Shown here: positions 17,139 through 24,723 of the stretch, one piece after another
How positions within the stretch are numbered: the first letter of the stretch is position 1
How the letters are laid out: each line of letters starts with the position of its first letter
Assembly: GCF_009727155.1 (NCBI RefSeq)
Contig: NZ_WNWM01000002.1
Span: forward strand, 1,550,001 to 1,614,000
Source of the DNA: Pseudoduganella dura
GTDB taxonomy: Bacteria; Pseudomonadota; Gammaproteobacteria; Burkholderiales; Burkholderiaceae_D
Direction of reading: 5' to 3'
DNA length: 64,000 nucleotides
The notes under the pieces: generated by a model
Databases searched by the model: none
What the model saw: only the letters and a program-made list of their open reading frames with translations
Told to the model about the DNA's origin: nothing
Program-made: the position numbers and the translations under genes

Positions 17139-18141
17139 GGAAGCGCTGTCCGCGGCCGACTGCGTGGCCGGGCAACTGGCGCACGACGCCGACCGCTACG
17201 CGGAGCTGGGCCGCCGGCTCGCCGGCACGCCGTTCGCCACGGCGCTGACGGTGGCGCGCGGCAGCTCGGACCACGCATCGAACTACATCGCCTACCTGAT
17301 CATGGCGCGGCTGGGGCGCGTGGTGGCATCGCTGCCCATGTCGCTCGTCACGCTGCACAAGTCGCCCCTGATCACGCGCGACACGCTGACGATCGCCGTG
17401 TCGCAGTCGGGCCAGAGCCCGGATGTCGTCGAGCCGATCCGCTATTTCCGCGACGGCGGCGCTACCACCATCGCGCTGGTCAACGACATCGACTCGCCGC
17501 TGGCGCACGCCGCCGAGTGGGCGATGCCGCTGCGCGCCGGCAAGGAACAGAGCGTGGCCGCGACGAAGAGCTTCATCACGTCGCTGGTGGCGGGCGCGCG
17601 GCTGGTGGCCAACTGGCAGGACGATCCGGAACTGAAGGACGGCCTGGCGGCGCTGCCCGATGCATTGACCGCGGCCACGCAGGCCGACTGGCAGCAGGCC
17701 ATCGACGTGCTCGCGCCGGCCCGCAACATCATGGTGGTCGGCCGCGGCATCAGCTTCCCCGTGGCGCTGGAAGCATCGCTGAAATTCAAGGAAACCTCGG
17801 CGCTGCAGGCCGAGGCCTTCTCCGGCGCTGAGATCAAGCACGGCCCGATGGCGCTGATCGAGGAAGGCTATCCGCTGCTGATCTTCGCCACGCGCGGCCC
17901 CACGCAGGCCGGCCTGCTGGCGCTGGCCGACGAGATGCGCGGCCGCGGCGCGCGCGTGCTGCTGGCCGCGCCGGACGATGTGGCGCAGCGCGACCTGACG
18001 CTGCCGGTGGCGGCCACGCCGGACCTGGACCCGATCGTGGCGATCCAGGCCTTCTACGTGATGGCGGCGAGGCTGTCGGCCGCGCGCGGGCTCGATCCGG
18101 ACAAGCCGAGGCACCTGTCCAAGGTTACAAGAACAAACTGA
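17119..18141 (+). CDS. nagB-II: SIS-domain glucosamine-6-phosphate deaminase (NagB-II type)
   Basis: This 340-residue protein has two SIS domains and is related to the isomerase half of GlmS (motifs VARGSSDHASNYIAY, SQSGQSPDVVE, AEAFSGAEIKHGPMALI). In Shewanella and other proteobacteria such proteins replace classical NagB, converting GlcN-6-P to fructose-6-P and ammonia. A TTG start at 17119 is favoured because an AGGAG site lies 6-7 bases before it. ATG 17128 is possible. It overlaps nagA by 20 bases and closes the core catabolic set. Confidence 0.9.
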   Translation: MTSMMLKEALSAADCVAGQLAHDADRYAELGRRLAGTPFATALTVARGSSDHASNYIAYLIMARLGRVVASLPMSLVTLHKSPLITRDTLTIAVSQSGQSPDVVEPIRYFRDGGATTIALVNDIDSPLAHAAEWAMPLRAGKEQSVAATKSFITSLVAGARLVANWQDDPELKDGLAALPDALTAATQADWQQAIDVLAPARNIMVVGRGISFPVALEASLKFKETSALQAEAFSGAEIKHGPMALIEEGYPLLIFATRGPTQAGLLALADEMRGRGARVLLAAPDDVAQRDLTLPVAATPDLDPIVAIQAFYVMAARLSAARGLDPDKPRHLSKVTRTN

Positions 18142-18299
18142 ATTCGCACGCCGGATCGGCGAACTGAAATCGCGAACTGGAATCGCCAACCGGCATCGCC
18201 AGCCGCCTGGCGCCCGGCGCGGCACGGCTGGCGGCGGCATGCTCGCCGGCCCTCCCCTCTCAACGTCATTCCGTGCCCGGCATGGATGGAGCATCTCCA

Positions 18300-19793
18300 A
18301 TGAATGAACAACACAGCGCACTGCGCAAGCTGGCGGGCCGGCTGATCATGATCCGTTTTCCCGGCACCGAACTCGACGCGGCCACCGCCGGCTTCCTGCG
18401 CGACAACGGCATCCGCGCCGTGTGCCTGTTCCGCGGCAACATGACCGATGCCGCGCAGCTGTCGAAGCTGACGGCCGACCTGCGCGCCGTGCTCGGCCCC
18501 GAGGCGCTGATCGCGATCGACCAGGAAGGCGGCGCCGTGGTGCGCTCCACCTGGGTACCGGCGCCGCCGGCGGCGATGGGCCTCGGCGCGGCCGACGACA
18601 CCGGCCTGGCCCGCCGCACCGGCGCAGCCGTGGCCCGCGCCGTGAAGGCGCTCGGCTTCAACTGGAACTTCGCGCCGGTGCTGGACCTGAACAACAACCC
18701 GCACAACCCGGTGATCGCCGAGCGCTCGTTCGGCGCCGCGCCGCAGCGCGTGGCCGAACTGGCGATGGCGTGGATGGAAGGCAGCCATGCCGAAGGCATC
18801 GCCTGCTGCGTCAAGCACTTTCCCGGCCACGGCGACACCAGCGTCGATTCGCACCGCGACCTGCCCACCGTCGACAAGCGGCGCGACGAGCTCGAAGCGT
18901 TCGAGTTCGCGCCGTTCCGCATCGCCGCGCCCGTGGCACCGGCGGTGATGACGGCGCACATCGTCTATCCCGCCATCGATGCCGACAACCCCGCCACGAT
19001 GTCCCCGGCGATCCTGGACGGCATCCTGCGCCGCGAATGGCACTACGACGGCGTGATCATCACCGACGGCATGGACATGCACGCGATCGCCGGCCGCTAC
19101 GGCGTGGGCAACGCGGCCGTGCGCGCGCTGGCCGCGGGTGCCGACATGGTGATGGCGCTCGGCACCCCGCAAACGCAGGACGAAACGCTGGACGCCATCG
19201 CGCTGGCCATCGCCGGCGGCACCATCACCCGCGCCCGGGTCGACGCGAGCCTGGCCCGGCTGGACGCGCTGGCCGGCAAATATCCGATCGAGCCGCGCGC
19301 CTACCACGAAGAGGCAGCCGACCGCGAAGTGATGGCCGAAGGCTGGCGCCGCGCGCTCACTGGCCGCGGCAACCCGCAACGCCCCGCCTCCGGCGGCAAG
19401 GTGCGGCTGGTGGTGCGGCAGGATGTCGTCAGCGATGGTGTTTCCGAGGCCGGCGTGCCGGCGGCCAGGGTGGCCGAATCGCTGGGCCGGCTGTACGACG
19501 TGGAACTGGTGACGTTCGCCGACGCCGAAAGCTTCGACTGGCCCGCGCTGCCGCGCGATGGCCGCTACACGATCCTGGCTTCCACGTCCCGCCTGCGGTA
19601 CGGCCCGCGGGCGCGCGCCACGTGGCGCCCCGACCTGCACCTGGCGCTGTGGAACCCTTACCAGGCGCTCGACATCGATGCGCCGGCACTGCTGACCTAC
19701 GGCTTCGCCGCGCCGGCGCTGGAAGCGGTCAACGCCTGGCTGGCCGGCGAGCTGGAAGCGGCCGGCACGTGCCCGGTGCCGGGCTTCGCATAA
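18300..19793 (+). CDS. nagZ: GH3 beta-N-acetylhexosaminidase (NagZ-like)
   Basis: The protein has 497 residues. The NagZ signature KHFPGHGDTSVDSH, carrying the Asp-His acid/base dyad, and the nucleophile aspartate in ITDGMDMHA are intact, so it should cleave terminal beta-GlcNAc. NagZ of E. coli is about 340 residues. The extra 160 C-terminal residues form a second domain, as in two-domain bacterial GH3 hexosaminidases. There is no signal peptide, so it acts in the cytoplasm on imported chito-oligosaccharides or muropeptides. ATG 18300 has a GGAG site. It is 158 bases after nagB-II in the same direction. Confidence 0.88.
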   Translation: MNEQHSALRKLAGRLIMIRFPGTELDAATAGFLRDNGIRAVCLFRGNMTDAAQLSKLTADLRAVLGPEALIAIDQEGGAVVRSTWVPAPPAAMGLGAADDTGLARRTGAAVARAVKALGFNWNFAPVLDLNNNPHNPVIAERSFGAAPQRVAELAMAWMEGSHAEGIACCVKHFPGHGDTSVDSHRDLPTVDKRRDELEAFEFAPFRIAAPVAPAVMTAHIVYPAIDADNPATMSPAILDGILRREWHYDGVIITDGMDMHAIAGRYGVGNAAVRALAAGADMVMALGTPQTQDETLDAIALAIAGGTITRARVDASLARLDALAGKYPIEPRAYHEEAADREVMAEGWRRALTGRGNPQRPASGGKVRLVVRQDVVSDGVSEAGVPAARVAESLGRLYDVELVTFADAESFDWPALPRDGRYTILASTSRLRYGPRARATWRPDLHLALWNPYQALDIDAPALLTYGFAAPALEAVNAWLAGELEAAGTCPVPGFA

Positions 19794-19816
19794 CCACCAA
19801 CATCACGGGAGAGACG

Positions 19817-21139
19817 ATGCCGAACGCCGCCGCAGCCAGCCCAGGACGCAACCCGCCGTTCTGGGTGCCCACGCTGTACCTCGCCCAGGGCCTGCCCTTT
19901 TATGCGATCGCCGTGATCGCGGCGCAGATGTTCAAGAGCATGGGCGTGGCCAACGACGAGATCGGGCACTGGACCGCCGCGATCGGCATGGCATGGGTGC
20001 TCAAGCCGCTGTGGAGCCCGTTCCTGGAACTGGCGCCCAGCAAGAAGAGCGTGGTGGTCACCTTCCAGCTGGTCGGTGGCGCCTGCATGGGCGCGGTCGC
20101 GCTCGCGCTGCAGCTGCCGGCCTGGTTCGCCGCCTGCGTGGCGATGCTGTGGCTGGTGGCGATCAGCGCCGCCACCCACGACATCGCGTGCGACGGCCTG
20201 TATATCGCCAGCCTCAGCAAGAAGCAGCAGGCGCAGTATGCCGGCTGGACCGGCACCTTCTTCAACGCCGGCCGCTTCATTTCGATGGGCGGACTGGTGA
20301 TCCTGGCCGGCTACCTGGAAAAGACCCGCGGCATCGTGGCGGCATGGACGATCATCTTCGGCATCCTGGCGGCGACGATGGTCGCGCTGGGCCTGTACCA
20401 CGCCTGGTCGCTGCCGGCGGCGCGCAACGCCGCCGGCGCGCAGCACACGGCGGCGGGCATCGCCCGCACGCTCAAGGAAGTGATCGTCGACTACCTGAAG
20501 AAACCGGGTATCTGGGTATCGATCCTGTTCATCATCCTGTTCCGGGCCGGCGAGGCGCAGGTACAGACCATCGGGCCGCTGTTCCTGCGCGATGCGATCG
20601 ACAAGGGCGGCCTCGGGCTGTCCACCGCCGAAGTGGGCCTCGTGTACGGCACCTCGGGCACGGTGGCGTTCATCGTCGGCTCGATCGCCGGCGGGTACTT
20701 CACTTCGTGGCTGGGACTGCGCCGCGCGATCCTGCCGCTGATCCTGGCGGTGAACCTGCCCAACCTCGTGTTCTGGTACCTGTCCACCTGGCATCCGCAC
20801 GACCTGGTGATCATCGGCGCCGCGCTGTCGGCCGAGATGTTCGGCTACGGCTTCGGCTTCGTCGGCATCATCCTGTACATGATGCAGGTGGTCGCGCCGG
20901 GCAGGTACACGACCGCCCATTACGCGTTCTCGACCGGCATCATGCAGCTCGGTTTCGTGCTGTTCAAGTGGGTCAGCGGCGATATCCAGGCGGCGCTCGG
21001 CTACCAGCGGTTCTTCGTCTGGGTACTGCTGGCGGCCATTCCCGTGGCCGTGCTGTCGCAGTTCATTCCGATGGATTCGCGGGTGGCGCAGGATGCCGAG
21101 CAGCCGGGCGGCGAGCCGGAGGCCGCGACGGCACGATAA
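19817..21139 (+). CDS. AmpG-like MFS transporter of the GlcNAc cluster
   Basis: This 440-residue membrane protein has about 12 hydrophobic segments. It opens with PTLYLAQGLPFYAI, resembling AmpG permeases, which import GlcNAc-anhydroMurNAc peptides. The acidic/aromatic loop and the DIACDGLYIASL stretch fit that family. In this context, immediately after a GH3 hexosaminidase and the nag genes, it most likely imports chito-oligosaccharides or GlcNAc-containing disaccharides through the inner membrane. Muropeptide transport is the alternative. The gap to the GH3 gene is 23 bases and contains a GGGAGAG site. Confidence 0.8.
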   Translation: MPNAAAASPGRNPPFWVPTLYLAQGLPFYAIAVIAAQMFKSMGVANDEIGHWTAAIGMAWVLKPLWSPFLELAPSKKSVVVTFQLVGGACMGAVALALQLPAWFAACVAMLWLVAISAATHDIACDGLYIASLSKKQQAQYAGWTGTFFNAGRFISMGGLVILAGYLEKTRGIVAAWTIIFGILAATMVALGLYHAWSLPAARNAAGAQHTAAGIARTLKEVIVDYLKKPGIWVSILFIILFRAGEAQVQTIGPLFLRDAIDKGGLGLSTAEVGLVYGTSGTVAFIVGSIAGGYFTSWLGLRRAILPLILAVNLPNLVFWYLSTWHPHDLVIIGAALSAEMFGYGFGFVGIILYMMQVVAPGRYTTAHYAFSTGIMQLGFVLFKWVSGDIQAALGYQRFFVWVLLAAIPVAVLSQFIPMDSRVAQDAEQPGGEPEAATAR

Positions 21140-21254
21140 GGCGTGACCCACGACGATTTGAGTGCGCTACCAATAGCGCCGGGGAAGGTTCCGTAGTATC
21201 TTTACGCGTCGCGGCAATTGCGTAAGTAGAAACACTATCGTTATTGAAATTTAT

Positions 21255-21275
21255 GGGACAATAAGTGTTTGTCCC
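21255..21275. repeat. Inverted repeat before the TPR gene
   Basis: GGGACAA and TTGTCCC are separated by 7 bases, 22 bases upstream of the TPR protein start. It may be a leader hairpin or an operator. Confidence 0.45.
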
Positions 21276-21297
21276 TTGATTGAAGGATTTTTTCATC

Positions 21298-22602
21298 ATG
21301 CCCCAGTTCCGTCTCGCCCGCATCAGCCTCCTGCTGGCTGCCATCGGCCTGAATGCCGCTTCCGCGCTGACCGGCGCGGCCTACGCTCAAGACAAGCCCG
21401 CAGCCCCGGCCGAGGCACCGAAGGACACCGTGCGTCCTGAGATCTTCAAGCTGGTCGATCCGGCCCAGATCAAGCCGCTGATGGATGCCAAGAATTACGA
21501 CGAAGTGAAGAACCGGCTGGCGCAGGCCGATGCGCTGCCGAACAAGAGCGTGTACGAGGACTTCGTGCTGAACCGCATGCGCATCTCGCTCGCTTCCGCC
21601 ACCAACGACAACGCCACGCTGACGAAGGCGCTGGAAGCGGTGATCAACTCCGGCAAGCTGCAGGCGGCCGAACAGCGCGACTTCGTGCTGGCGCTGGCGA
21701 ACCAGTACTACAACAGCAAGGACTACGCCAAGGCGATCACCTGGTTCAACCGTTACCAGACGGAAACGGGCGACACCAAGGTACGCCAGTACATCATCCG
21801 CGCGCACTACTTCAACAACGACTTCGCCACCGCGAAGACCGAGCTGCAGAAGGACCTCGAAGCCCACCAGAAAGCCGGCACCACGCCGAAGGTGGAAGAG
21901 CTGCAGCTGCTGGCCAATTCCGGCGCCAAGACGAAGGACCAGGCCACCTACCTGCTGGCCCTGGAAAACCTGGTGCGCTACTACCCGAGCGACGACTACT
22001 GGCTCGACCTGCTGAGCCGCACGCAGGGCAAGGCCAGCTACTCGAACCGCTTCGCGCTGGACGTGCTGCGCCTGGAAAAGGCCGCCGTGTCGAAGATGGC
22101 CGCCGAAGAGTACACCGCGCTGGCCGAACTGGCGCTGCTGGCGGGCCAGCCGATCGAAGCCAAGCAGGCACTCGATGCCGGCTTCGCCAACGGCGTGCTG
22201 GGCACCGGCAACAAGGCTGGCGAGCACAAGAAGCTGCGCGCGCAGGCCGACAAGCAGGCCGCGGACGACACGAAGAACATCGGCACCGGCGAAGCCTCGG
22301 CGCGCAAGTCGAAGAACGGCACCGGCCTGATCAACCTGGGCTACGCCTACGTGACGCTGGGCCAGTTCGACAAGGGCATCGCGCTGATCCAGGAAGGCAT
22401 CGCCAAGGGCGGCCTGCAGAACGCCGACGATGCCAAGCTGCGCCTGGGCTACTCGTACGCGCTGGCCGGCCGCAAGGACGATGCCATCAAGACGCTGCAG
22501 GGCGTGACCGGCGCCGACGGCCGCGGCGACCTGGCGCGCTACTGGATCATGTGGGTGAACCGCCCTGCCGCCGGCGCGGCGCAGGCGCAGGCTGCCCAGT
22601 AA
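21298..22602 (+). CDS. Secreted TPR-repeat protein
   Basis: This 434-residue protein has a signal peptide (to about AYA, residue 29) followed by helical TPR-like pairs throughout, for example DFVLALANQYYNSKDYAKAI and GLINLGYAYVTLGQFDKGI. Such periplasmic TPR proteins usually act as scaffolds, and no catalytic motif is visible. ATG 21298 was chosen over the in-frame TTG at 21280, which overlaps the GAAGGA ribosome site. It is a single gene with its own upstream region and a strong terminator at 22624, so its place inside the nag region may be coincidental. Confidence 0.75.
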   Translation: MPQFRLARISLLLAAIGLNAASALTGAAYAQDKPAAPAEAPKDTVRPEIFKLVDPAQIKPLMDAKNYDEVKNRLAQADALPNKSVYEDFVLNRMRISLASATNDNATLTKALEAVINSGKLQAAEQRDFVLALANQYYNSKDYAKAITWFNRYQTETGDTKVRQYIIRAHYFNNDFATAKTELQKDLEAHQKAGTTPKVEELQLLANSGAKTKDQATYLLALENLVRYYPSDDYWLDLLSRTQGKASYSNRFALDVLRLEKAAVSKMAAEEYTALAELALLAGQPIEAKQALDAGFANGVLGTGNKAGEHKKLRAQADKQAADDTKNIGTGEASARKSKNGTGLINLGYAYVTLGQFDKGIALIQEGIAKGGLQNADDAKLRLGYSYALAGRKDDAIKTLQGVTGADGRGDLARYWIMWVNRPAAGAAQAQAAQ

Positions 22603-22623
22603 TCCCCACGCGCTTCGCGCATG

Positions 22624-22662
22624 AAAAAGCGGGAACGGCCGATGGCCGTTCCCGCTTTTTTT
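22624..22662 (+). terminator. Strong intrinsic terminator after the TPR gene
   Basis: A 17-base-pair stem (from AAAAAGCGGGAACGGCC) has a GAT loop and is followed by TTTTTTT. A/T tracts on both sides allow termination in both directions between the TPR gene and the convergent GH18 gene. Confidence 0.92.
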
Positions 22663-22697
22663 ATCGCGCCAGAAAGTGCCGGCGCCACCGAAGCCCT

Positions 22698-22747
22698 GGT
22701 GCCTGACATTTTTCCGGATGCTTTACCTGAAAAAGGTATCAGGCACC
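22698..22747. repeat. Intergenic inverted repeat GGTGCCTGA/TCAGGCACC
   Basis: Two perfect 9-base arms are separated by 32 bases, between the terminator and the 3' end of the GH18 gene. It resembles short dispersed intergenic repeats that I associate with Massilia genomes. Its function is unknown. Confidence 0.55.
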
Positions 22748-22774
22748 GGTTCTCCCTGGCGACCCCGCCAAGCT

Positions 22775-23755
22775 TCAGCGCCCTCCCGCAAACCCCGTGC
22801 GAAACGCCGCATCGAACGCCCCGGCAGGACCGCTCATCCCGCTGCACCGGTCGCTGGCCCCCTGTACCGGCACCTCGCACGGCCTGTCGCGATCCAGCGA
22901 CCACCAGTGCAGCCCGGCCAGGCCCATCTCCCTCACCGCCATGCCCAGCATGCGCGCATCGTCGAGCGTGAAATCGTTGCGCGGCACGTCGTTCACGCCG
23001 ATCATCGGCGTCACCTCGATCTGCGCAAGCGGGATGCCGTATTTCGCGTGCACGTTGCGCACCGCCTGCACCGCCGACCGGCCCATGTCGCATACGTCGC
23101 CGCGCAGCACGCACACGTCGGCCGCCGGCGGGCCGTAATCCATCACCATCAGGTTGAAGGTCCAGTCCTTCAGCGTGCTGGCGCGCACCGCGGCGAGGAT
23201 CGTCTCGCCCAGCGCGTTCAGGCTGCGCCCGCTGCCGTCCGATGCCGCGTGCGTGCCGACAGTAAACGAGAAGCGCAGGTGGGGGCGCTTTTTCTGCGCG
23301 GCCGCGGCGCGCTGCACCATCGAGGCGATCTGCTCCTTCGTCTGCTCCGCCTCGATGTCGAAGTCGATGCCGGCCAGGTGTTTCGAATCGTAGCGGGCGA
23401 TGAAGCGTTCCATCGCTTCGTCGGTGGCGCAGGTGAACACGCCGCCCTGCCCGCCCGTGGAAATGATGTAGTCGACGCCCGCCTTTGCAAACGCCGCCAC
23501 GTTGGCCGAGGCGACCTGCGCGCCGCCCTGCGCGCGCCACGCTTCGCTGCCGCATTCGCCGGTGGCGAAGGCCCAGGTCAGCGCCGCAGGCTTGCCGGCC
23601 AGGTATGGCGTGGCATCGCGCGCGCCGATGACGTTGTCCGGCGCGGCGTTCACAGGCAGGAATTTGTAGGCGCTGACGATCACGCGCGGCGCGGCCAGCA
23701 CGGCCGGCCCGCACAGCGCCAGCAGCGCGGCAATCACGAATTTTCTTGTCTTCAC
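22775..23755 (-). CDS. Secreted GH18 glycoside hydrolase (chitinase-like)
   Basis: This 326-residue protein has a signal peptide (KFVIAALLALCGPAVLA). The TIM-barrel GH18 motif appears as AGIDFDIE, matching DxDxE including the catalytic glutamate, but with Ala at the first Asp of the usual DxxDxDxE. YxxPAAD-like and GLHWWSLDRD near the C-terminus fit the substrate-floor tryptophan strand of the family. It should hydrolyse chitin or GlcNAc oligomers in the periplasm or outside. The GTG start overlaps the stop of the cupin gene by 4 bases (GTGA), so the two are coupled. Confidence 0.82.
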   Translation of the reverse strand: MKTRKFVIAALLALCGPAVLAAPRVIVSAYKFLPVNAAPDNVIGARDATPYLAGKPAALTWAFATGECGSEAWRAQGGAQVASANVAAFAKAGVDYIISTGGQGGVFTCATDEAMERFIARYDSKHLAGIDFDIEAEQTKEQIASMVQRAAAAQKKRPHLRFSFTVGTHAASDGSGRSLNALGETILAAVRASTLKDWTFNLMVMDYGPPAADVCVLRGDVCDMGRSAVQAVRNVHAKYGIPLAQIEVTPMIGVNDVPRNDFTLDDARMLGMAVREMGLAGLHWWSLDRDRPCEVPVQGASDRCSGMSGPAGAFDAAFRTGFAGGR

Positions 23756-24588
23756 GGAGTCTCCATGGCCTGCGCCAGCACGCCGGCCTTGGTCAGGCCG
23801 CCGGCCGCCGGCGCGGTCCACCAGTAGTTGACCATGGTGTTCAGCACGCCGATCGATTCGACGTGATGCCACCACAGCGAGGGAATGTACAGCGCGTCGC
23901 CCGGTTCCAGCTCGGCGACGATGGCGTGCCGCAGCGCTTCGCGGAAGCGCGGGAAACGTTCGAAATCCGGTGCGCGGAACGACACGAGGCTGATCGGCGT
24001 GGGCGTGGGCGCGAAGTCCAGCGGACCGAGATACAGGTTCGCCACCTGCGCCGGCGGGAACAGCGTGAAGCGGCGCCGGCCGCTGACCACGCAGGCAAGA
24101 TTGTGCGACTCGTCGAAATGCGCCGGCGTGACCACCTCGTTGCCGAGCCACAGCCGCGGAGCGATGCCCGGATCCCCCAGCCGATCGACAAGCGGCGCCC
24201 GGTTTTCCTGTGCGAAGCCGGGCAGGCACTCGTCCAGCAGCGCGCTCTGCATCGCCACCGCCGGCGCCGCCGGGAACTGCGAATAGCGCGCCACCTGCTC
24301 GAGCACCGCCGCCACCGTGCGCTTGCCGCGCACGAAGTTGAAGCCCCGCATGTCGGGCGAGTAGAACAGGCGGCCCTTCTCCTGCGGCGGCATCAGCACC
24401 GTGTCGCACGCCGCGCCTTTGTCGAAGCGCAACAGGTAGCGGCACAGCGCCTCCGGCGACTGCCGCGCCATCGCCACGGCCGGCCAGTGGCCGACGTGCC
24501 CGCGCAATACCACGGGTCGCTGCGCCGCCAGCGTTTCGACAAGGCGGCAGGCATCGACATCGAACAGTTCAGGCGCTGGAGTGGTCAT
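23752..24588 (-). CDS. Cupin-like (JmjC-type, Cupin_8) protein
   Basis: This 278-residue protein has the double-stranded beta-helix metal motif HFDESHN (HxD) and a later histidine in LWWHHVES, typical of Cupin_8/JmjC-like Fe(II)/2-oxoglutarate proteins. Such genes commonly lie next to TonB-dependent receptors, SapC or tryptophan-halogenase-like genes in carbohydrate loci of Xanthomonas and Caulobacter, where their role is unproven. Here it lies between the receptor and the GH18 enzyme. ATG 24588 follows a GTG at 24591. No ribosome site is obvious. It is translationally coupled to the GH18 gene. Confidence 0.8.
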   Translation of the reverse strand: MTTPAPELFDVDACRLVETLAAQRPVVLRGHVGHWPAVAMARQSPEALCRYLLRFDKGAACDTVLMPPQEKGRLFYSPDMRGFNFVRGKRTVAAVLEQVARYSQFPAAPAVAMQSALLDECLPGFAQENRAPLVDRLGDPGIAPRLWLGNEVVTPAHFDESHNLACVVSGRRRFTLFPPAQVANLYLGPLDFAPTPTPISLVSFRAPDFERFPRFREALRHAIVAELEPGDALYIPSLWWHHVESIGVLNTMVNYWWTAPAAGGLTKAGVLAQAMETP

Positions 24589-24606
24589 CACGGAACAAAT
24601 AAATTG

Positions 24607-24714
24607 CCAAAAACCGGGGTCAGACCGGTGCGCCGGACTGCCCGGTTCCAGGAAATATTTCCCAAAACTGGGGTCAGACCGGTGCGCCGGACCGCCCGGT
24701 TTCAGGAAACATTG
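24607..24714. repeat. Two tandem 54-bp units between receptor and cupin genes
   Basis: Units 24607-24660 and 24661-24714 share all but about six positions, with the invariant core GGGGTCAGACCGGTGCGCCG. The pair fills the 135-base gap between the cupin-like gene and the end of the TonB-dependent receptor gene. It is probably a dispersed intergenic repeat that duplicated. Confidence 0.85.
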
Positions 24715-24723
24715 CGGGTGGGA

